Counted from the stretch's first letter, positions 25,995 through 41,202 are shown. The stretch is 64,000 nt of DNA from Enoplosus armatus (GCF_043641665.1 NC_092180.1:6751891-6815890), one strand, 5' to 3'. Numbers and translations: made by a program. Notes: a model not told the origin generated them from the sequence alone.

Positions 25995-27655
25995 TATTTT
26001 TAATATATTTTACATTGTTATTATCTTTGGGCAATTGTATTCTTTCTTTCTATTGAGACACTATGTGATTTTACGCTCAAAATAAACATACTTACATTTT
26101 GGTGGACAAAAACAAAAGAGCTCACAGGGACTTGATCAGATGAAGAGAGAGCGGATTTCTCTTAAATTGGCTACTGAACAAAGTCCTGCAGGACGCTGAT
26201 ATCCAGTTTGAAAACTGAAAGTATCAACAACTAACACTAAACTATTTAACTCAAAACATTTCACAGTGAGGTTTTCTTATCACACAATGTAGGAGTTTTG
26301 TCGTAATATCTGCAGTTGTCACGGATTTCAGTACAGTTACCCACAAGCACATTTTTGAATTTGAACTACTTTTGATGTTCAAATTGATTTAGCTCACTAA
26401 CCATAGTAATCAGTGATAATTCACATTAGAGATGCTTATAAACCATGCCAACAACTTTCAGCAAACTATGAGCAACCTCCAGCCAATCAGTCCTAACAAT
26501 AAACTGAAAGAGTGTGGCCATGGATGAAGCCTTGGACTTCGTGATACTGCATCATCATTGTATGTACAGTTTTATCACCTTCCAGCAACTGTTCTGATTT
26601 GAAGGGTGTGTCTGCGGGGCTCAGGCTGCTGGTGGAGTTCCCCAGGAGGTCGGGAAGGGAGGAGGACACAGACACCACTGAGGGTTTCCTTCTCCATTTC
26701 AACATTGATGGGAATTCGTCAACCACCGGGAACTCGTCTGTAGCCGGGAACTCGTCCTGCGGCACAGAGGAAAGAGGAGAATGCGTTGGAAAGATGGTGA
26801 TCCAACTGCAACAGATAGTGATCCATACTCGAGGATCCATAGGGATTTTAAATGATAGTACAATATTTAGTAACCATTAGTAAAGCCATTAGTTACAAAT
26901 TATAAACCCTTTCTAAAGGGTGATGTATTAGAAAATGGTACTCATCAATTCATTTTAAAACTTTGAAGGCCTATCTATTAAGCCCTATGGAAGCTACAGT
27001 GTGACAGATATTCAGTAAGGTAAACAATTATCTTAATATAAATCAGGCATCTTAACATTTTCTGGGTTTGACATTAGCAAAGCTCTACAAAACCTCCTAT
27101 GGAAAATGCTGGCAACATGAACAAACACTCTTTTTCCTTCCAATACTTTCAGTGTAGATTAGCACGTGATCAAGGCGGCGCATGTTAATGGATCTTAAAT
27201 ATTCCTTTATAGAAGAGCTGTTCTGTCGCAGAGTGGATGACGGGCCACACACAAGGTGACTTCACAGAGCTCTTTGATAGCATCTTGCCAACTCAGGGGA
27301 TAATTCACTGCAAGTGTACAAAGGTAAGTCAGGCCTCACGTCAGTAAGAACGAGCTGTCGGAGGCCTTTAGGCCGACATGAAACACGACTAGGAAACATT
27401 AAAGTAACTTTAATGCCTGTAAATGACCATATGTTGTAATTCCAACCACTTTGATCTTTACAATTTTATGATTTTATGTTGGTTTATGAAAGGGCTTCTC
27501 TCTGTGAAAGACATGTTGTCACTGACCAACGATAAGGTCGGCTCCTCCATGAACTGCTTCAAGCTCAGACTCTTCCCGTTGACCTGGAGATGGAAAACAA
27601 ATCACCTCTTTAACTGGCATGTACACCACACAGTATGTAGACTGAATGAACAGTA

Positions 27656-27692
<37 letters not shown>

Positions 27693-30600
27693 TGACCTGT
27701 AGGTGTGTGCAGATCCTGCGGAGGACGTCATATACACTGTCTCTTGATAGCAGAGACACAAATACATACTGAGGAAATAAAAGAGAGAAACAGTGATGTA
27801 AGAAACCTGCTGATATTCTGTTTATCATTTTCATCAGAGGAGGAAGAAGTACTCAGATCCTGTAGATGTAGATGATTAATGGGGGAGGAAAGAAGGAAAA
27901 AACGAAATACTGTGACATAAAATCATTACATTTTTTGTGAAATATTCATTTCAATATATAATTTTACCTCTTTAAGCATCAAACAAGCATTTAAATTTAA
28001 AACCATCTGAGAAGTTTAGAGGAGAAATGACTCTTTGATGGAACTGATAACAACTCATAGACATCTGAAACGTCACAAGGAGCCGTAAGACATTGCTTTT
28101 TGGACGAAGAATCACTGATTTAATCTTTAACAATGTGTTGTATTTTATATGAATATCATATGTTTTTTTTATGTAAAATCTTAATCTGAGAAGAAATTAG
28201 TAACTATAGATGTGAAATAAATGTAATGGAGTAAAAAGTAGAAGTAGAAGTAGGAAGTGCCTCAAAATTGTACTTAAGTTAGTTACTTTCCACCTCTGAT
28301 TTTCACTGTGCTCTCCTGAGAACCTCATATACACAAGTAAAATATAAAAGATCCTCTTGAAACTATTCTGAATTTACCCACAGACATAAAAATGTTCATA
28401 GCCAAACAATTTGAGCTCATTTAAAGGTGTGATTAATGCATTCTTTAAGATGTTTCTATTGAACAACATGGATAATCTATATACTCTAGATTTTCATTTA
28501 TCACTAAAATGAGTTATTTAGATGAGAGATGTTGTTAAACTCTGACGAGCCCTGTGGGGGAAACGGAGTAAAGAAAGTGATCAAGGAGGTTTTCTCTTTT
28601 TCTCAGCCTGCCTTTGTAGATATCACAGACACGTATCTGAACCTTGGCCACTTTATCTGAAAGAGAGGTGTGTTAATATCTGTATTTGCAGCCATACAAA
28701 GCATATAAAAATACATTATATTATTTGGGTGAGCAACACTTTAGGGATTCAAATGCTTTAATCTGGGACACAAAGAGGATATTTTTCTAATCACATTTTT
28801 GTTCCAGTTTATTCTTTCATGAGAAACTATAAATGACAGGTCAGTGACAGCTTACACAAACCTCCCTCTGACCTGGATAAATACCACACAAGTACTTTTG
28901 AATTTATTTATCAGCATTTGAAACACTGTTTTGTAGTGTGTGTGTGTGTGTGTGTTTTTGTCCAAACAGTCGTAGGAATTGTATTTGTTTTATGACTTTA
29001 TTCTGGTTTGTACATAATGACTGTGCTGTGTCTCTCCAGACAGTTGTGTTGGTGAATGAGCTGAAAAATTATAAACAAGCCTGAAATTTGTTGTTACAGA
29101 CACAAGCGGTGAACTTTTCACCTCATAAACAGCAGTATAGTCGCACTGTACAGGGCCATGAATGAATGTGTGCATGGTTATGTAACGCAGCATATTACAC
29201 AATCACGCAGACATATAAGGTACAGGATATTTGTCCTTGTGCAGTATGAGACATACCATCCATGTGTATATGCTATATGTCTCACATGCTTTGCTTTAAA
29301 TGACAATGTTATTGCTTTAATCTGAGCTGTGGATCAGACTTTCAATGGGTTGGAATATAGTTGTTTAATATTTCAATATTTACACAAATGGAATGTAAAC
29401 AACTATTTTACACTGCTGGGTCGTGCTTTGACTAGCTGAGTTAACATGTAACCTTAAATAGAGAAAGAGAGGGGAAGCATTGACCATTTGAAGGTTATAT
29501 GTGAAGACTTCTGCTGAGACGTTTTGAATTTATCTGGAAAACTAAGTGTTATATAATGCAAAACTTAGACCTCACTACTGGCAGCGTGCGGGAATTCAAC
29601 TTTTTCTTTCGCATTTATCTGGTAAAAAATCAGCCCTGTCACTCTTTTTATTAATAATTAATGATTTGTGTTATGAATAAACCATGTCGGCTTGATGAGG
29701 TGCAAAACACATGTACTGTGGTGTATGTATGTGTGAGTGTATAGTGGAGTATATGCATGTCTGAGGAGCAACCTCGTGACAGCTGCCAGAGCTCTGAGTA
29801 GCCAGCTCTCATGTGTGCGTCTGTGTGCATGAAGCTGATATATGTGTGTGTGTGTGTGTGTGAGATACTACTAGAAACATGCAAAATATTCTATAATTTA
29901 TGTCCTTGTATTAAGCAAAAAGACTTGACAACATTTCCAGAGACTAGCAGAAAAATATAGCCACTACTGAAACCCTGTCTGACCTAAAAAACTAGTAAAG
30001 ATTTTATTTATGTTGATCTTCTGCATCTTTTCACCAGCCAACACTTCTAATGTTTAACTATGTGCCACGTTTAATACATCTTTGTTAGTGTTTGACCACA
30101 TTCCACCATACAGATTACAGAATGGACAACTAAGACGACATTATGGATTTGAGCTAAAATGCTAACATGCTATCTAAGATAAATGAAAACCAGTAGCTGT
30201 CAGACACGGTAGGCTAGCCATGCTAGTCGCCACCATGAGTATGATGATTCATCTAATACTTTGGTTTATGACTTACTTTATATTTAGTACTAATTAACCT
30301 GTTAACACGCTAAACTAAGATGGTGAACCAGGTAAATATTGCATGTTAGCTTTTTGATAAATCACTGGGTTCAATTACTAATTTGCGCCTTAAAATGACC
30401 AATTTTGCATTCAAATTATTTAATTTGCTCTCTCTTTACTCTCTTGTCTACTGGGTTAACGTTACATAGAGTTTTTACAATGTTTTCACAATACTGACTG
30501 CAGTTGAAGATGCACCACATGCTAATGTTACCCATCATTTCGGGGGCCAGAACAGAAGATGAAGAGTACATTATGTCTTTGAAAACACCACTTGATGACA

Positions 30601-33002
30601 GGCTGAGTCTGATGTGACAGAAAGTTAAGAAGCCCCTCTATACAGTGCTGTAATGGTGGAAAAACCCTTCACTCTCTCGTGCTACCAGGCTGGGACTCCA
30701 CTCTGCTGCTATCTATAGCATGGTGTTGTTTTTTCCATCACACCTCTCCTGGAAAATACATCCATGCTGTGCTAATCAGTTTAAGTATTTTAATTCACAG
30801 TGACTATGAAGGTGACTATGTTTACCTTCTGGCCAGTGTCTGTGGTGATAGCCAAGCCATTGGGCACAAGGCCCGCTGTCTTGTGCTTCTTCACCAGCCT
30901 CACAGAGACGACAGGGATAGCCACCTGAGGGTGGAAGAAGACGCAAAAATAACATTTATAAGGAGACACTCAGATGTGAGGAGGCAAAGTTAAAAGCAGG
31001 ATGATGAGACAATTATGGGTAAGATAAAAACACCAGTGCGATTTGAGTAACTGGTGGAGGGAAGACAGACACTGAAACACACTCAGGAAAAGCCCCTGGA
31101 GAAAATCAGTGGACATGAAACGTGTCTTATTTCAGTCAGAATGTGAGGAATGCAGTCTGAATAAGAAGCTTATTGTCACTCAGATGTCAGGAGAGGTTTG
31201 GTTTCAAGGAAATGAAGGAAAAGGAACAATGTACAACATCAAAGAGAAAATCACATAACTGGTTAAGGTTAAAGGTTCAGAAAGTCTACCTGTTCTTGGA
31301 ACATAATTTCACAGTGCAGACATGAAGAGAGAGACATTTTCTATGTGGGAGAATTAAGACTGTGACACGGAAAGTCAGCCAATAATCTTGACTGACTTTC
31401 GGTCAAATAATTTGTCAAGTTGTCCAATCAGCTTGTCAGATTGTGACCCTCGGTTCAAATTTGTCAGTCAGTTTGAGTTTATTAAGCCGTCAGTCGTACC
31501 TTAATGTCCTTGCCGAAGAGGTTGGCATAGAAACAAAGCCAGTTTCTGGAAATGTAGAGCCGGCCTTGTAGAAGGATATCTCTGAGAAGAGCACAGGAGT
31601 ACACTGAGAACAGAAGAGACAAAAACACTTTTTTTCCCTCTCACTCTTTCAACAATTGTAAACAGGATAAAGAGAAACATACAGGCTTATTAAAACAATG
31701 TCTCCGAACACTCATTTACACATCATTGGTTGTATTTTGATAGGTTGCACATAGCATCAACGTTTTATGGTAAAACAGGTTGAACTGTGCAAACAGAGGA
31801 GTTGATGCTGCGCAGGAGATGTTGGTTATTGTGAAATCTGAAAGCTTGAGTGTTTCTGAGCTAAGCCAGACGACAGAACTGAAGCAAGAAGAATCAAAGC
31901 TTGGACACAGTGCCAAGACAGCCATTTTAAATGAACAAAAAGCAGAAACGAAAGAGAAACTATACGGTACAGGCAGCACAGATGCTATTGTTGAAGATGC
32001 AGTGCCAGCACATTAAAGCTGCTTATAACTTCTAGTATTTTGTACAGCTACTCAAAAACATTAAATATTGTCATGCAGAATCTTGCATGTTTCAGTGTTT
32101 CCACCACAATTGTACTATAGTCTGGGTGTAAAAGCCTATTTAACAATTTTAAAGGTTCTCTAATCTGACACCTAAAAAAAACTAAAAATATTTCACAATC
32201 CAAAAATATATTTAATTTATAATGATAAAAAACAACTGAAACACAATTGAAAGATGGGAACTTGATAGATTCTTCTGCCTTGATGATTAAATTGGTAGCA
32301 ATTAATATCTGTCGATTGACTAACTGATTAATCGACTAATCATTTCAGCTCTAGATCACATTAATAGCCAATATCTGATATTTAATAAAAGGCTAATATC
32401 AATTAAACTAGACTGAGAGGATTAGGAAAAGAGAAACAAGTGCACATGCATAACAGACAAATTACAGTGAAGCTGAAGCATGTCATGTCAAAGAATATTA
32501 ACAAATTGATTAATAAAACAGATGTGTCGGTGCAAAACAACAAAGTTTTCCTTCTGGTAAAAAGGACAGTACCTTTCATGAGAATCTCATCCTTGGGCAC
32601 ACACTGGAACAGTTTGTGGTACTGCGAGTTGTACTTGCTGACAGTCTGTGCAGAGGGACAGGGCAGAGTCATGAGCAGCTCCTTGGCGGACCGGCCTGCC
32701 TGCACAGCACCAGCACCACCGGCACCCCCGGCCACTCCGCCACCACCGGCCACTCCGGCTCCGCTCGCCGCAGACACCACCCTCTCCCTCAAAGGACGCG
32801 AGCTCTGCACCAGGCTCAGCACGTTGGCACCGTAAACACACACACACTCGCGCACATCCAAGGCCTGGAGCAAGCCGCTGCAAGACACACACTGTTCCCC
32901 TGACGCCGGTCAGTACGGGACCCGAGGTGGAGGACTGCCTCCGTGCAACTACCTCTACTCTACATGCACGTACAAGCACATACCTGCCACTAATGTGTAC
33001 AC

Positions 33003-33046
<44 letters not shown>

Positions 33047-35150
33047 CTACAGAGTTACAGCAGCAGCGCCTCAGTTTACAGCCACTGAGCTCTTTCTCAG
33101 AAACTACAAGGCTCTCTTTCTCTGTCTCAAATACACCTCCAGTGACTTTACACTTTGCAGAACCCAGCTAGCACCCTCCCTCTCCTTCTCCCTCCTTTAC
33201 ACACATACACACTCTCTGCCCTTCATCATTCTGAACTGAAAAAAAACCAACACCCACTCTCGCACACACAGGTACTCCTCACTACTCTCACTTGAAGTCC
33301 TTTCTTTCCCTGCCTTTGCCTTTCCCTCCACCCATCTGTCAGTTTCTCCTGCTGTCTGTAGTGTCACACTAAGAGTCCTCACTTTTCAGAAGAACATCAT
33401 ACATTTTCCTGCCAGAACACACAAGAGGTCTCGTTCATTCCCTGCTCTCCTCCCTCACAGCTCAAACTCACCTCCAGCTCTAGATATCTCTGCCACCAGA
33501 CTATCTTTCCCTATTTTTCTGTCCTGACCCGAATCTCGTCTATCTTTCCTCCGACTCGTATCTGCTCGGTTTGCTGTTGTCTGCCGCTCCTGTTTTTGTC
33601 TCTCTATTAATAGCTCGTGCTGGAGCAGCTCCTGTCCTCAGGAATATGGCGCTTACAGTAGGTTACAGAAATGCAGAGGGCTCGATCACCACTGGGGGAA
33701 AGCCCAGAGTTGATGCTAACTGTTAATTTATTTACTGAATGAATTCATAGATGAAATTGTATTAGATGATTAGCTTGTGGTGTGGTTGTTTTTTCTAGTT
33801 GATGATGATACTGTTAATGTATGTGGCTCATGTCAAGGCTGAAATGTTCAAAATGTCTGCAGGACACTGGTCAGGACTGCAGCAAGTCTTTTGTTCCCAA
33901 AGTGCAAAATGATTGAATTGTCAAGTTTTAAAAAATGTGGGACAATTCGCCAGCCTAACTACATTATGTAACTACTCATGAATTTTTGAGGTTTTGAGGA
34001 TTTGATGTTTGTTTTGTGATTGAGTACAAAGTGATGATAGATGGAAGGAGGGGAACAAGAAAACAACATTGCGCTCAACCAAAGACAAAAATTCAGTCCA
34101 AATTAGTCCAAAAAGGGAGTTTGCACACCCAAATCAATTAGATTATTCCTTTTATTCAGTTTTCAATGTCAAGATTTAGCACAAGCTAAAAACGCACTGA
34201 CGTTTCTGCCTTCTTCAGTGTTCAAAAAGGAGGATAACCCATAGAAAACAAGGTAAATCATACATTCGTATGTATTTTAGGATAATAAAATGTGATAGTA
34301 ATTAATGATTATATAGCATCGCTGAGCTTGTCAATAAAAATATAAGCATTTGCCTTCTGTTCGGGTTTATATGTCAAGTCTAAAATCTTACAGATAATTG
34401 AGCTTGACAAATCTCACATTAAAGGGGGGTAAGCAGGAAACATTTGGTCATTTTTCACAGATATATAATGAAAAAAGATAAATAAATAAATATGCATTTG
34501 ATTGTCAAATTGGGGGAAACCTTTTGTCAGCTTTCACAAAACAAACGATCTCCTCAGAGGGGAAAGTGGTGTTCTAACAGGGAGTGCCACTTTTATTATA
34601 GATTAAACGTAACAACTAGGATCAAAAGAGACTCACCGAGCCCCGGTAACACTTCTTCACATCTTCATAGGACAGGTCTTCAATCAGCTGAAACCTGTGA
34701 TGAACAAAGGAAAATACACTTAGAATTAAAATGATTAATTTGCATGTTTAGCTCTCAGTGATGATGTGTGCAAAATATAACATGCATCTACAAGTCTTCT
34801 CAATGTGCCACTGTGGACAAACAAATCTTTAAAAAACAAATGTATACTTCAATATATTCATACACATTCGACGGCAGCTTCATGCCTTCGTCAGTCCTCG
34901 GCTGCATGACAAATGGTGGTTAGCTTGTGTGAATGTGCGTACCGTATATATGTATCTGTGTATGTGTACATTGCACGAAAAGCCCAGCTGGGTCAAAGCT
35001 TCCACATGACGAGTTAATCATCAGTGTGTGCATAACGGCGGGGAGACGAGGGCTGTCACAAAAACAACATAATCAAAGATAAATATTTGAGTTGTTTAAA
35101 CACAAACAGTGACCATGCCAGGAGATTATACATGTTGTTCTTTTTATATA

Positions 35151-35186
<36 letters not shown>

Positions 35187-38100
35187 CACATCATTGGCAT
35201 CAAGCTCGCCTGAGGGGGGATAGTCAGAGCAGTGCAGCAGATGTCACAGCATGATACTCATATTTATTGCTAATGCAGACAGAACCACCCAGCAGATAAA
35301 ATACAGTATAATCAGCCCTTTAAGGAAAATGTCATCGTGGAAATGAACTGCTGTCCCAGTTAAGATGCTTAGAAGAAGAAGACGTGCATGCAACAATAAA
35401 GTCTGAAAGGCTGGATGTTTTTGAGGGATTATTTTCTGACAGAGACTTCCCTTTCTTCATGTATCTCTCTGTGAGTGCTACTGTAGGTGATTGACAGCGA
35501 GCAGAGCACGACATAACACAGTGCTGATGTGAAAACACTCCTGCTCAAGGAGATACTGATAAAAACAGACCCTCTGGCAAAAAAACAAATGGCAGTTTCA
35601 TGTTTACTGTGATGGATTATCTCACTCCGTGGAAGCCGTTTTTCATACGGTGCAACAGAGAAAGACATCAAACGACGGGAGGAAAGTGAGCCTTGATATC
35701 TTCAACCCAACAGAGTCCAACAGGAATAATGTGAAGGAGACAGGAAGACATTTGCCAAACATATCGGTTACAGTCCAGTTTGAAAATACGAACAAGTAGC
35801 CAGGGTTATGTTAGAAATGAATAACGGTCAGATACACCTTTCCTTATCATACAGGTGGACAGTAACTAAGTACTTCTACTTTTAGTACTGCACAATTTTG
35901 AGGAACTTTTCTTTGGTAATTTTATTTTATGATACTTTATACTTCTACTCTACTATATCTCAGAGAGAAATATTGAACTTTATAGTTACAGGTCACAGAT
36001 TTTATACATAAAACCTATTATCAGTTTACAAAATATGCATTGTTATGATTAACTTTCCCAACAGCATATACAGTTGTTAGAATTATCTCTACCATGACAA
36101 CATTAAAATCCTGCTTACATGTCAGTGAATCTGAATTAATATTCCAACAATATATACATATGATAAACATGACACTTTGAACGGTCCTTTTTGCACTACT
36201 ACTTTTGATACTTCCACTACATTTTGCTGCCAATAAATGCACCTTTACTGAATTAAGATTTTGAATGCAGAACTTGTAATAAAGTATTTTTTCATTGTGG
36301 CACTGCTACTATTATCTAGCTAAATAAAAGATCTCAGTACTCACTACTTATAATACTAGGACTAACTAGCTCTACTTCGCAGTACAAGAACAATGCTGTT
36401 TCTTCATTTTCCTTGAATCATCATCTTTTGAGGATGCTAACTTTTTGCCTGGTACCTGTTAGCTTTAGCCTCAGTCTTTCAGCACGATATCATGTAGGCT
36501 ATGTAGCCATCAAGTGAATATTTAAGACCCCATTTTACAAGATTCTCCTTTTAAATTGAGTCAGCATGAAACATTAAAAAGTTAGCCAGCAACAGCGTTG
36601 TCAACCGACTCCTGAAGCTAATGTTAGCTTAATCAGCTAGCTAGCTACTGCTGACAAAATCTGCCAGTTACGGTTATCATTTCAACCACAAAATCAACAG
36701 TCGCTGGCTAGAAATGAAATAGCTGCTTTTGTTTACCTCTGTATGAAATCAAGGTCGCTTTATTTTCAAAATTATTGAGAATTTTCGATGGAAAATCTGC
36801 CACTGTTTGTAAACTTCATACGTGCCGTGCTAGAAAGGAAAGCTTGACACAGGTAGCAACAGTAACTAAGGGGGACGGGGCTTAGCAAACCCCTTACTAG
36901 CCTTACTAGCTGTTAGCACAGGTCTGTTAAAACTTTAAACTAAAGCAAAAGCAGAGTAATGAAAAGCAAAAAAATTTATAATAATTATTATCCATTTCAT
37001 CCTCACTATTTCTTCCAGAGTAATATTTCATGAAAACCTGTTTCTCAACATGGCTGCCCTATGATTCAGCAGGAACATCATTTGTATTCTCCTTGAAGAG
37101 TGTCCTTTACTAATAAACAGCAAGGTGCCACTATGTTAAAATACCCCTCACTGTTGCCTTTATAGCATACGGACTGTCAGTGTCCCTGCTCTGATGAGAG
37201 ACTCTCCTCTGGGTAAGAAGATAGTGCGACCTCTGTCCCCAAACAACCCTCCCTGACTCTGCTGCCTCTTTCCATGTCCCTCTTTCCTCTCATGGTGGAG
37301 TCACACAGAGGAGATGAAACTCTGACTTCCAGGGTCATCATGTAATGCCATCACTATATACAGTACAATACAGACCATGTGAGGGTATGAATCAATATCT
37401 GCTGAGGAATAACATGCTAAGCAGGGAAAAGTCTCGCATTGTTCTGTATGGAAGAATAACTTTTATTATGAAAATGATATTCCCTGATTTGTTTCATTTT
37501 GTTAAATGTCTTAAGTGAACTTTGCATCATTATAATATGATTTTAATCATATGACTCCATTCAAAGATGGCCTACAGTAATACAGTAATACTATATAATA
37601 GCCCATCCTTATGTACAAATGTGTAGTATTAAAGCTGAGAGGGTAACAGCTTCTAACTTAGCTGTTAAGTAAAAAGAGGGCTGGAGTGAGAGCAGCAGTT
37701 GGGGGAAGGAGTGAGTTAGAAAGATGCTAACAAAAGAGTGCTAAAAAAAGACCGAAGCGATGAGCACTATGTGGAGTGAGGAGACAGATCTTTTGCCACA
37801 GTGCAGAGCAAAACAAAAAAAGGTAGAAACATGTTTCTAACCTAATTTTAAGGATTTTAATATTATACACAGATGAAAGCATACCTGCAAACATAGGACA
37901 CAACTACAACAATACTGAGGTTTGACAAAATGATCTCAACTCAATGTCCTCTACAATCCTGTATGACACGGTGTAACAACTCATAGACATCTGAAACCTG
38001 TCAAGAGGCCCCAACAAGGCCGAGGACGAGAGCCACTGGTTTCATCTTTAACAATTTATTTTATAAGCTTATCATATGTTTTTTTTATTTAAAATCTTAA

Positions 38101-38431
38101 TTTTTGATAAGTAACTTGGAATTATAGCTGTCAGATAAATGTAGTGGAGTAAAAAGTACAATCCTTTCCTCTGAAGTGTAGTAGAGTAGAAGTACAAATA
38201 GCATTAAATGTACCTCAAAATGTTACTTCACTCACTTGAGTAAATGTACTTAGTTTCCACCACTGGTCTTCAAGCATAATTCATTTTTATGTCTCTTTTG
38301 TTACTCTGCTATCATCTTCTCCTTCAGTTAGAGAATCAGAGTGAGAGACCTCAACTCAGGCTGGAAAAAGACCAAGCAAGGGTTTAAGTGTCAGAGAGCA
38401 GAGAGAGGTTAGCAGATGCTACGGCTGCCTG

Positions 38432-38472
<41 letters not shown>

Positions 38473-39821
38473 TGTGTATGTGTAAGAGCAGGAGGAGGCT
38501 GTTGTTTACAGCAGAGCAGTACAGCTGTGACAGCGCTGCCAGCTCTCTTGCTGGATCTGCTGGACACCTCACAGACACTTAAAGTGATACATCTCTCACT
38601 TTACATCACATATTCTCTTCAAAACAGCAGTAAGAAAATCCACCCTGCACCCATCTAAAACCTCCAAAATGTGCCAAAATAGTCTCTTACCTGCCGTAAA
38701 AGTGAAGAGTGAAAATATTCTTTATGTTGCTTCTTTCGTTTTTCCCCTTGAACAACATATTTTCTTATAAAACCTACATATCCTGTACATTAAATAAGAA
38801 ACGTGAGATGTATACTTTTAAAGCAATTTCAATGCAGTTAACATGACTTTAGAAAACAGGATATCTAATAAACTATCCATAACCAAACTAAATTACAGCA
38901 GAAATCAGGTCATTCGAGGAGTCAAATGCTGACCTCTGTTTAACCTCTCCAACATTTAATTATTTTATGTAGCTTATGTCCTAGATGTGCAAATTCATCG
39001 TTTTCCTCATTAAAATCACCCTCCTAGAAAAGACATCCCATTATCTTGTGACCATGTTATGAACAATAGTGCATGTGTGCTGCTCTGCCTGCTGGTTGCT
39101 GCCTATAAATAGGCCCCACAGAGGCTCTGCACTCCCAGGTGGAGAGAAGAGAGAGTGATTATTAAAAACACAGACGGCTCTGTGGGGACTAACCGGCTCT
39201 CTGGTCCTCGCTCTCGCTCTCCATCTGTCTCCCTCTTTTACACAAGATCCAGGTCTTAATCAATACTGCTGGTACATCTAGGTGAGTCTAAGAAGAAAAC
39301 CGCTACAGGCAATTCCCATCACGCCGTTAGGAGAGCCGTATAAACAAGGTCATGCTGGGATGACATTAAAAAATGATGGACAGTTGTCAAAGATACAACA
39401 GGGACATCTAGCTTCACCAAAAAGTCACTTAAGGTTTATTTTGGACATTATTCAAAGGGTTTGAGGTGAATTCACAGGCCCACGAGGAACCATCCGATTT
39501 TCCAGCTGAAGTAGGAACATGAAAATCACTAAAGCAGGTCTTGTAAAGTTTTCACGCAGCAGCAGCAGCAGCAAAAGAAGTTGGTTTTCCAGGTGACAGG
39601 AGGCTCAGTGAACTGTGGATCACATCCTGTTCATGTAGTGAACCTGACTGAGTCCTTCACAGAAGGTATAATGAGGCGCAATAACCCCAAAAAATACTCA
39701 CAGAGCAAGAACAACTGTCTTTGATCTCTACCGTGTTTTCAGAAGCTGTGTGTTTGGAAATGTAACTAAACCTGCGTATCAGCTTAAATCCACGTGAGCA
39801 AAGCAAAATGCTGCCTGCTGC

Positions 39822-39858
<37 letters not shown>

Positions 39859-41155
39859 CATGCGCCTTTGTCAGTGTATCTCAGTGCCCTTGGCTGTGAG
39901 GCTGAATAGTGAAACTAATTACAAGCTCAAAGAATCCTAAATTGAATCCTAAATTAGAAAGCGAACACCTCCCATCGGTGGCCGGTGTAGCAGTGGACTC
40001 CCAGTCAATAATTTAGCTTGAGGAGAAGAAAGTGGGACTGAGAGCGCTGAGAGAAGTGGATAGACTCACTATGACACTTTAAAGTATCCGTGAGAAAAGA
40101 TAAGGAACGATGAGAGGAGTACAGGAAGTTTCAAATTGTCTCCTGAGTTTAAAATCAGCATCAAATTCAGAGATCAGAGTTCTCATTTGATACAAGACTT
40201 TTTTCTTTTTTTAAAAAAAAGAAACAGTTCATACAAATGTGAAAATTAAGTCATTCTTTTATCAGCCTCATGTCAGTTGATATTTTGATATACACACTGA
40301 GTGAGCACCTGCAGCAAACTATAAAAGGTATGAGATACACAGATATAAGTAAAAGAGATCTATGGTGTAGTCAAATATATATATATATAAATATAACGCT
40401 GTCTACCTGAAAGCTCAGTATCAACCTCCATGTGTCTGATAATTTCCTTATACAGCAAGTGCAACCCGAACACTGACAGTAAGGAAATTATGGAAAATTC
40501 TATCGCAATGCAATTGTTACTACATGCTACATACATGCTAAAATTATGTTGCATGAGCAGTTTGGAGGAACTTGGTAGATATTTTAAAGCTTTCACTTGA
40601 GCTGTAAAAACTGTCAACTGTTTAGCGGATGGAACAAGAAAAGTCCAGTTTTTCTGGGAGGAAACTTTGCATAAAATCACTGGAAAAAGCTTAAATGTGC
40701 AATAATTTAGATTCTTTTGAACTTGTTCAGACTTTTCAAACTATAAAGTTCAATATTTCTCTCTTTTCAAACATTACACTGGATAAATAATAGCAATGCT
40801 TTACAAATACTGAGTTAGACAGTTGAGCACCAAACTGCAGACAAACTGGTCAACATAGCGGAGCATTCAGCAGTTAAAGAGCTAGATGCTAAATATAAGT
40901 TCATTTGGCCAGAGACTGAGATTCAAAATGAATGTTAATGTTGCTTTGAGTGAGTTGAGATGTGTAAATAGCCAAATTGTTTGCTACAGTAACTTGTCAG
41001 CCATAACAACCTTTTAATATAAGTGGTGTCAGCTTTGTTTTGATGTTTTTCTGCTGCCTAGTGACCATAAATAAATGAATGGAGCTTTAAATACTCAAGT
41101 AAACAAATATTTACAACCTGAAATATCAAGCTGGGAGGAGATAAAAGACACACAC

Positions 41156-41202
<47 letters not shown>

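Noticed and set aside
32587..33042. 151-codon minus-strand frame starting in a CV repeat
   Set aside because: It begins in an AC microsatellite and reads the GC-rich block in a different frame from the GRAM exon; only the frame in register with exon 3 was kept.
38388..38658. Frames on both strands around a TG repeat, suggesting a cysteine-rich peptide
   Set aside because: The Cys-Val run is the (TG)19 microsatellite; nothing else supports a gene.
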